A DNA stretch of 18,043 bases from Armatimonadota bacterium. Lineage in GTDB: Bacteria; Armatimonadota; UBA10988; DTZQ01. Shown here in pieces: positions 13,406 to 18,043 of the stretch; the stretch's first letter is position 1, and the number at the start of each line of letters is the position of its first letter. The stretch spans positions 1 to 18,043 of the forward strand of contig DTZQ01000383.1 in assembly GCA_012961305.1 (NCBI GenBank), given 5' to 3'. A program made the position numbers and the translations under genes. Below the pieces are notes generated by a model. That model had not been told where the DNA came from. It was given only the letters and a program-made list of their open reading frames with translations, and did no database searches.

Positions 13406-14412
13406 GGAGCGACATGTCTCCCTTGACCGACCAGCCCAAAGGGCAAGCCTTCTCTTTTGGCTTTGCCGACACGGCCCTTGCGGAGGCGGGGTGTGTGCCG
13501 CTCAAGGCTTTGCATTTCGATGCGGAGGCCATCTGTCAGGCCTACGAAAGCATCAAGCCCGTGGCCAAACGGTTAGGAGTTGACCCGCCGCGCCCCCGAC
13601 TGGCAGGGTTCACCTACGCCCCCTTAGCCGCGCTGGGCGCCAGAATTGTCTTCCCTGAGGACTCTGAGCCCAAACCCATGTCGCTGATAAATTCGCCTGC
13701 CGAAATCGACCATCTGCGCGAACCCGAGGACTATCTGGCGGCGGATTTGATTCAGAAACGGCTTGCGGTGGCGCGGGAACTCAAAAAACGCTGTCCTGAG
13801 GCCAGCATGAGTATTGGCCACTTGGTCGAAGGGCCAGTGACGACCGCCGTGCTTATCTTGGGCCCAGATTTCTTCACCCTGCCCTACGACGACCCCGAAC
13901 GTGCGCATCGGTTGCTCGGGTTTTCGGTGCGCAGCGCGCTGAACTATGCGCGAGCCATCAGCGAGCACCTGGGCACCCCGCTACGCCCAGCGCCAAGGGG
14001 GCTACCAGATGATTTTGCGGGCATATTTCCGCCCTCACTATTTGAGGAGTTCGTCGTTCCCTACTGGGAGAGAATGTATCAAGGCCTTAGGGCCACCGAG
14101 CGCCACCTACACAGCGAACTTTTGCGGGTTGAGCACTTGCCCTTTTTGAAGCGGCTGAGCATTGCGGTATTTGACCCCAGCGCCGACCAATATCTGACCC
14201 CTGCTCAACTGCGAGCCTCTTGTCCCGCGCGGTTCTGCTTACGCATCCAGAGTTGGCACCTCCGCGACCTGTCCGCTGCGGAACTCCAGGACATGTACCG
14301 CTATTTGGCCAGTTACGAGCCCCAGGTTATCGCCTTCTACATGCACAGCCTCGACGAGGAGCCCAAAATACGAGGCCTTTTGGAAGTTGCTCGGCAAATG
14401 CGGGGAGGATAA
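13402..14412 (+). CDS. Uroporphyrinogen decarboxylase (URO-D) family protein
   Basis: The protein has 336 residues. It is of the URO-D/methylcobamide:CoM methyltransferase superfamily rather than a true HemE. Features are NSPAEIDHLREPEDY, ARELKKRCPEASMSIGHLVEGPVTTAVLILG, DDFAGIFPPSLFEEFVVPYWERMY, then ERHLHSELLRVEHLPFLK with candidate zinc-binding His and Glu, and FDPSADQYLTPAQLR. The HemE substrate signatures (N-terminal RxPVWxMRQAGR) are missing. Many such proteins in saccharolytic bacteria lie next to glycoside genes and have no known reaction; corrinoid-dependent demethylation of a methylated sugar or aromatic is one possible use, but no corrinoid protein is seen here. The start ATG overlaps the upstream TGA by four bases (ATGA) and has GAGG 6 bases before it. 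The stop lies only about 8 bases from a truncated GH4 fragment on the other strand. Confidence 0.82.
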   Translation: MRSDMSPLTDQPKGQAFSFGFADTALAEAGCVPLKALHFDAEAICQAYESIKPVAKRLGVDPPRPRLAGFTYAPLAALGARIVFPEDSEPKPMSLINSPAEIDHLREPEDYLAADLIQKRLAVARELKKRCPEASMSIGHLVEGPVTTAVLILGPDFFTLPYDDPERAHRLLGFSVRSALNYARAISEHLGTPLRPAPRGLPDDFAGIFPPSLFEEFVVPYWERMYQGLRATERHLHSELLRVEHLPFLKRLSIAVFDPSADQYLTPAQLRASCPARFCLRIQSWHLRDLSAAELQDMYRYLASYEPQVIAFYMHSLDEEPKIRGLLEVARQMRGG

Positions 14413-14709
14413 CTGGGGTGGAAGGAAATCAGACTGCCATGTAATCCTTCGGTGAGGCAAAGCTCCCGGAGGAGGTTAAGCGAAAAAACCGCACTTCCCG
14501 CCCCAATGACCCCAATCTTCACCGGTGTACCCACTTTCTCCTCCTAACTTCCCTTCTTCCCCTAAGCCTCCGCTTTACCCCTTTTTGCCCAATTTGTCAA
14601 TGGCCCGAAGGGAAAAATTGATGAGGGAAGTAGGGCTCTTCTCAGAAAGAGGAATTAAAGGGAAGGTGACGAAATAGCCCCTGAAGGGAGACAGGAACGG
14701 AGGTTCAGG
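14413..14709. other. Intergenic region with gene remnant and poor promoter signals
   Basis: These 297 bases hold no intact gene. The left part is the GH4 remnant on the - strand. A perfect TTGACA on the - strand (14600-14595) could be its old -35 box, but only TAAAGC stands at the -10 position, 17 bases away. A small hairpin CTCTT/AAGAG (14636-14651) precedes the ferredoxin gene. I see no convincing promoter for the ferredoxin/AOR pair, which must start within this stretch or use a non-sigma70 promoter. The bases 14548-14590 are pyrimidine-rich on the + strand and otherwise featureless. Confidence 0.5.
14421..14534 (-). pseudogene. Truncated 5' end of a GH4 glycosidase gene
   Basis: Reading the - strand from a GTG at 14534 gives MGTPVKIGVIGAGSAVFS, then LNLLRELCLTEGLHGSLISF. 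This is the NAD-binding N-terminus of glycoside hydrolase family 4 (IGAGSAVFSLxLLRDLCLT...L.GS.I.F). GH4 enzymes need NAD and Mn and have about 430-480 residues. A well-placed AGGAGG lies 5 bases upstream of the GTG. After about 38 residues the homology stops (near 14421), and the frame runs into antisense of the URO-D gene, whose stop is at 14412. No other piece of a GH4 gene is visible in the window. The gene was therefore cut by a deletion or insertion with its breakpoint between about 14412 and 14421. Confidence 0.75.
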
Positions 14710-15120
14710 ATGGACAAACGGCTAAATGTGGTGGATGCGGAGCGGTGCGTCGGCTGCCAGAGTTGCATGTATGCCTGTGCGCGGCGGCACGGCGAAGCCG
14801 GGGTGGGACGCACCTGCATCGGGGTGCGCTCCGTGGGGGGGATGGAGCGGGGCTTTGTGGTAATCGTCTGTCGGGCCTGCTTTGACCCTCCCTGCGCTAA
14901 GGTCTGTCCCACCGAGGCCTTGACCAAACGCGAGGGTGGGGGTGTGCGGCTGCACCCTACCCGCTGTATCGGCTGTGGACACTGCGTTCAGGCCTGTACC
15001 CTGCGGGCGGTGTTCTGGGATGAGGAGGCGAACAAGCCCATGATTTGCGTCCACTGTGGCTTTTGTGTCCAGTACTGTCCCCACGGCGTACTGGCCTTGG
15101 AGGAGGTCGCCCATGCTTGA
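14710..15120 (+). CDS. Polyferredoxin-type 4Fe-4S protein, electron partner of AOR
   Basis: This 136-residue protein has four Cys quartets: C13-C16-C19-C23, C54-C57-C62-C66, C86-C89-C92-C96 and C113-C116-C119-C123. That is enough for four [4Fe-4S] clusters arranged as in the HycB/NarH-like electron-transfer subunits (CVGCQSCMYAC, CRACFDPPCAKVC, CIGCGHCVQAC, CVHCGFCVQYC). A seventeenth Cys, C36, lies between the first and second sets. There are no signal or membrane segments, so it is cytoplasmic. It most likely takes electrons from the aldehyde oxidoreductase encoded next; the two genes overlap by eight bases, which fixes a common translation unit and probably equal amounts of both proteins. 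GGAGG at 14699-14703 precedes the ATG by 6 bases. Confidence 0.93.
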   Translation: MDKRLNVVDAERCVGCQSCMYACARRHGEAGVGRTCIGVRSVGGMERGFVVIVCRACFDPPCAKVCPTEALTKREGGGVRLHPTRCIGCGHCVQACTLRAVFWDEEANKPMICVHCGFCVQYCPHGVLALEEVAHA

Positions 15121-16876
15121 CCCTAAATTATCTCGCGTGCTGTACATTGACTTGACCCATCGCCGTTTCGAGGTGCGGGAACGGCCGGAACTGTTCACCT
15201 TCAGCCTGGGCGGGACGGGAGTGGCCATTCAACTGCTGGCCGAGGAGTGTCCGCCCGGCGCCGACCCGCTGGGGCCGGAGAACCCCATCGTTTTCGCCGT
15301 CGGGCCTTTGACCAGCCTTTTCCCTCTGGCCTCTAAAACGGTGGCCATGTTCAAATCGCCCCACACGGGCAATTTGGGCGAAAGCCATGCCGGAGGGCGA
15401 AGCGCCATTGCCCTGCGGGAGGCCGGCTACGGAGCCCTGGTCATTAGGGGGGCCAGCGATATGCCGGTGTACCTGGCCGTGCACGGCCCGCAGGTCTTCT
15501 TCCGGGACGCCTCCGCGCTCTGGGGCATGAGGAGTTGCTTCACCGTGGGCCGCATCCTGCGGGAAGTGGAACCCAAGGCGGGCCTGCGCACCATTATGCG
15601 CATCGGCCAAGCGGGGGAGAACTTAGTCACCTACGCCGGAGTGACGACGGAAACCTACCGCCACTTTGGCCGCCTGGGCTTGGGAGCGGTCTTCGGCAGC
15701 AAGAAACTCAAAGCGGTGGTCATTTCGGGGAGGCGTTCCATCCCCGTCTCCAGCGCGCGGGAGTACCGAGAGGTGTACGACGAAATCTACACGGCCAGCG
15801 TAGAGTCGGACCTGATGCGCAAGTACCACGATTTGGGCACAGCAGAGAACGTCCTGCCGCTGAACGAACTGGGGGGGTTGCCGGTGAGAAACCTGCAAGC
15901 GGCCCGCTACGAGGGCGCAACCCAACTCTCCGGCGAGGCGTTGGCCGAGCACTACTTGGGCCGGCGGCTGTCCTGTGCTCACTGCCCCATCGGCTGCATT
16001 CATTTGGCCGCCCTGCGGGAGCCCTACGAGGACGAGCCGTATTTCTACAAAACCTCCATGATTTCCTACGATTACGAGCCCCTCTATGCCCTGGGAACGA
16101 TGTTAGGCGGTCAGGACCCGGTGGGATGGCTGCAACTGATGGACGAGGTGGAGACGCGGGGACTGGACGCCCTGAGCACGGGGGTAGTGCTGGCCTGGGC
16201 CACCGAGGCTCAGGAACGAGGGCTCATTTCGGAGAAGGAAACGCTGGGCCTGCGGCTGACCTGGGGAGATTACCCCACCTACATTGCGGCCGTACAGCAC
16301 ATCACCGCGCGGACCAACGAGTTCTACCGCGCTTTGGGATGGGGGGTGGACTTCGCCGCGGCCCAGTACGGCGGCGAAGACTTCGCCCTGGCCTTCGGAG
16401 GGAACGAAATGCCCGGCTACCACACCGGCCCGGCTGCCCATCTGACCCACCTCACCGGCGCACGGCACAGCCATTTGGACAGTGCGGGGTACAGCCTGGA
16501 CCAAAAGGTGTTGCTCAAGCAGAGGCAGTCTCCCCAGGAGGTGGCCGCGGCTCTGGTGAAAGAGGAAAGTTGGCGGCAAATTCTCTCCAGCCTCGTCGTC
16601 TGCTTCTTTGCCCGGCGCATCTACCGGCCCGAAATGGTGGTACGGGCCCTAAGCGTGGCTGGCTTCGCCTTGGGCGAGGAGGATTTGTTCCCGTTGGGCC
16701 GGGAAATCCTGCGGTGGAAGGTGGCCTTCAAGGAACGGGAGGGCTTTGACTTGGAAACTCTGCGCATTCCCCAGCGGATTTTGGAGACTCCCTCGCCGGC
16801 TGGCCCCTTTGACGAAGCCTTTCTCCGGGAGGCGATGCGGCACTATCGGCAGGAAGTCACCGCTCACCCATCCTAA
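15113..16876 (+). CDS. aor: Tungsten-dependent aldehyde:ferredoxin oxidoreductase
   Basis: This 587-residue member of the AOR family oxidises aldehydes to carboxylic acids (or runs in reverse) using a bis-pyranopterin tungsten cofactor and a [4Fe-4S] cluster. The N-terminal domain has LYIDLTHRRFEV, SLGGTGVAIQLL and the pterin-binding SHAGGRSAIALREAGYGALVIRG (91-113). Cluster ligands are Cys288, Cys291 and Cys295 (CAHCPIGC) with Cys497 (SLVVCFF) as the likely fourth, almost the same numbering as in Pyrococcus furiosus AOR. LDALSTGVVLAW (351-362) is the conserved second pterin region, and GGNEMPGYHTGP matches the usual KGLE-P-YDPR block with changes. I chose the ATG at 15113 because it has GGAGGAGGT about 7 bases upstream and begins with MLDPKLSRVLYIDL. 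The longer frame only extends into the ferredoxin gene. The aldehyde substrate is unknown. Confidence 0.95.
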   Translation: MLDPKLSRVLYIDLTHRRFEVRERPELFTFSLGGTGVAIQLLAEECPPGADPLGPENPIVFAVGPLTSLFPLASKTVAMFKSPHTGNLGESHAGGRSAIALREAGYGALVIRGASDMPVYLAVHGPQVFFRDASALWGMRSCFTVGRILREVEPKAGLRTIMRIGQAGENLVTYAGVTTETYRHFGRLGLGAVFGSKKLKAVVISGRRSIPVSSAREYREVYDEIYTASVESDLMRKYHDLGTAENVLPLNELGGLPVRNLQAARYEGATQLSGEALAEHYLGRRLSCAHCPIGCIHLAALREPYEDEPYFYKTSMISYDYEPLYALGTMLGGQDPVGWLQLMDEVETRGLDALSTGVVLAWATEAQERGLISEKETLGLRLTWGDYPTYIAAVQHITARTNEFYRALGWGVDFAAAQYGGEDFALAFGGNEMPGYHTGPAAHLTHLTGARHSHLDSAGYSLDQKVLLKQRQSPQEVAAALVKEESWRQILSSLVVCFFARRIYRPEMVVRALSVAGFALGEEDLFPLGREILRWKVAFKEREGFDLETLRIPQRILETPSPAGPFDEAFLREAMRHYRQEVTAHPS

Positions 16877-16879
16877 GAC

Positions 16880-16950
16880 TCACCGCCGGGGCGCAGAGGC
16901 CGCAGAGTCTTTTCATTTCTGCGTTCTCTGCGCCTTTGCGCTGCGGGGAG
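16880..16950. repeat. CGCAGAG-type interspersed palindromic repeat
   Basis: The left arm (16890-16906, GGCGCAGAG-GC-CGCAGA) pairs with the right arm (16918-16934, TCTGCG-TT-CTCTGCGCC). That makes a 17-base stem with only a two-base mismatch and an 11-base loop; weaker pairing extends outward (CACCGC with GCTGCGG). This CGCAGAGG...CTCTGCGCCTTTGCG pattern is widespread between genes in several bacterial phyla. Here it lies between the AOR stop and the sugar permease and would form a strong hairpin in the transcript, so it may partly terminate or separate the two units. Copy number cannot be judged from one window. Confidence 0.7.
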
Positions 16951-16994
16951 TAAAGTCAGGTTGCCTCCTGCCTCTGGGCGGTGGGAGAAGGCCG

Positions 16995-17954
16995 ATGCGG
17001 CGTTGGTTAGGGCATATAATTCAGCACTCCGGAGCGGCTTTGGGGTTGGGAGGAATCTGCCTGGTACTGACCATCGTCGCGCCCGGGTTCGCCGATCCGG
17101 CCAACATCCAGATGGTCCTGCGGCAGATTTCGTTCAACACCGTGCTGGCGGTGGGGATGACGTTCGTGATTCTGACGGCGGGAATTGACCTTTCGGTCGG
17201 TTCGGTGCTGGGGCTGGCGGAATGTGTCCTGGCCTGGGTGATGGTTAAGGCGGATTTAGCGGCGCCGGCTCAAGTTCCCGCAGGAATGCTGGCGGGCCTG
17301 ACGGTGGGGGCCTTTTGCGGGTTGGTGAACGGTTTCCTGGTGACCGCAGTGCGCGTGCCACCGTTTATCGCCACCCTGGGCCTGATGAGCGCGGCCCGGG
17401 GGATGGCTTTGGTGATTACCGGTGGGTTCAGCATTTCGCCTTTGCCCTCGGCCTTCAAATTTTTCGGGCAGGGGATGCTTCTGGGGTGGATACCCGTTCC
17501 GGCCCTGATAGCCGGGGCGGTGGCCGCCGTAGGGTGGGTCATTCTGCGGTACACACCGTCGGGACGTTACGTCTATGCCATTGGCGGAAACGAAGAGGCA
17601 GCCCGGCTGTCTGGGGTGCCGGTGGCCCGGTGCAAGTTGGGGGTGTACACCTTTTGTGGCCTGCTGGCGGGGCTGACGGGGTTGCTGTTGGGGGCTCGCC
17701 TCGGCTCTGCCCGCCCGACCGATGGGCTGGGCTACGAATTGGACGCCATCGCCGCCGTGGTCATCGGTGGCACCAGCCTGATGGGCGGCAAAGGAAGTGT
17801 GGGGCAAAGCGTCATTGGTGCAGCCATTATGGGCGTGCTGCGCAACGGCTTAGTGCTGTTGGATGTGTCGGCTTTTTGGCAGCAGGTCATCATTGGCGCG
17901 GTCATTGTGTTGGCCGTGGCCGCCGATGCTTTGAAGTCGCGGGGACCAACTTAG
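16995..17954 (+). CDS. Ribose-type ABC sugar transporter permease (RbsC-like)
   Basis: This 319-residue polytopic membrane protein belongs to the BPD_transp_2 family of sugar permeases (RbsC, XylH, MglC). Its signatures are VLAVGMTFVILTAGIDLSVGS (50-70), PPFIATLGLMSAARGMALVITGG, GRYVYAIGGNEEAARLSGV (the loop that docks with the ABC ATPase) and AAVVIGGTSLMGGKGSV. The first transmembrane helix starts near residue 14. The ATG at 16995 is favoured: GGGAGAAGG lies just upstream, and the longer frame back to 16746 would read through the palindromic repeat and into the AOR gene. The ATPase and the substrate-binding protein are not in the window; 89 bases remain after the stop and no further gene starts in them. 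The sugar cannot be told from sequence. Confidence 0.95.
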   Translation: MRRWLGHIIQHSGAALGLGGICLVLTIVAPGFADPANIQMVLRQISFNTVLAVGMTFVILTAGIDLSVGSVLGLAECVLAWVMVKADLAAPAQVPAGMLAGLTVGAFCGLVNGFLVTAVRVPPFIATLGLMSAARGMALVITGGFSISPLPSAFKFFGQGMLLGWIPVPALIAGAVAAVGWVILRYTPSGRYVYAIGGNEEAARLSGVPVARCKLGVYTFCGLLAGLTGLLLGARLGSARPTDGLGYELDAIAAVVIGGTSLMGGKGSVGQSVIGAAIMGVLRNGLVLLDVSAFWQQVIIGAVIVLAVAADALKSRGPT

Positions 17955-18043
17955 TACAGCCTGGCTTAAGTTCGCTCTGGGAGAGGAAATCCAGCCTCCT
18001 CGTCCAGAGTTCAAACTCGGGGCTACTTTACCAAACCAACGGA
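17955..18043. other. Post-permease tail with a possible hairpin
   Basis: The last 89 bases show no start of a gene. CTCTGG (17975-17980) and CCAGAG (18004-18009) are complementary, with GAGG/CCTC pairing inside them, and could form a hairpin after the permease gene. No T-run follows, so terminator function is uncertain. Confidence 0.3.

Noticed and set aside
14337..14420. Continuation of the GH4 frame antisense to the URO-D gene
   Set aside because: Similarity to GH4 ends near residue 38; the rest is antisense of URO-D codons with no family motif.
15535..16749. 404-codon + strand frame inside the AOR gene
   Set aside because: It is a GC-driven shadow rich in Gly, Arg and Pro. The AOR frame carries all cluster and cofactor motifs.
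16746..16994. Extended N-terminus of the sugar permease
   Set aside because: It would overlap the AOR gene by 130 bases and translate the palindromic repeat. The ATG at 16995 has a Shine-Dalgarno and begins just before the first membrane helix.

Overview
The window is GC-rich, densely packed bacterial chromosome, mostly on the + strand. It has Shine-Dalgarno-led operons and consensus sigma70-type promoters (TTGACA-17-TATAAT). Several features suggest a thermophilic, saccharolytic, anaerobic or microaerophilic bacterium, perhaps of the Armatimonadota/Chloroflexota type. These are an aldehyde:ferredoxin oxidoreductase with its ferredoxin, a PflA-like radical SAM protein, endonuclease V, a DUF6785-type membrane protein, GHL10 and URO-D family proteins, and a CGCAGAG-type interspersed palindrome. 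The phylum is inference only. I see no rRNA, tRNA, CRISPR array, phage gene or transposase.

Layout. 1-4137: the 3' end of polA, endonuclease V (nfi), a conserved protein usually labelled quinate 5-dehydrogenase, a MobA-like nucleotidyltransferase and a DJ-1/PfpI-domain lipoprotein. 4147-5573: a radical SAM protein with an extra four-Cys cluster motif, then a small protein resembling the C-terminal domain of cation-efflux pumps, whose 5' end appears frameshifted. 5630-9789: a promoter with three short tandem repeats, a SorC-type sugar-responsive regulator, a beta-propeller glycosidase-like protein and a large DUF6785/DUF6784-like membrane protein. This looks like a self-contained carbohydrate-use locus, with a REP-like hairpin pair at the transporter's start. 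9949-11169 (- strand): a CNT nucleoside transporter. 11282-12378: a HEAT-repeat protein and a small membrane protein. 12437-14412: a translationally coupled GHL10-like/URO-D-like gene pair. 14421-14534 (- strand): the first ~38 codons of a GH4 glycosidase gene, cut off next to the URO-D stop codon. 14710-16876: a 16-Cys polyferredoxin overlapping a tungsten aldehyde:ferredoxin oxidoreductase. 16995-17954: a ribose-type ABC sugar permease, reached through a CGCAGAG palindromic repeat.

How the genes fit together. The sugar locus, nucleoside transporter, RbsC-like permease, GHL10/URO-D pair and GH4 remnant point to scavenging of sugars and nucleosides. The AOR/ferredoxin pair would oxidise aldehydes and pass the electrons to low-potential carriers.

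The most unusual DNA-level observations are these. Two genes (the CNT transporter and the small membrane protein) have near-identical consensus promoters ending exactly 7 nt before the ATG, predicting leaderless mRNAs in a genome that otherwise uses Shine-Dalgarno sites. There is also the GH4 remnant at a rearrangement junction, and the REP-like element that supplies the likely start codon of the transporter.
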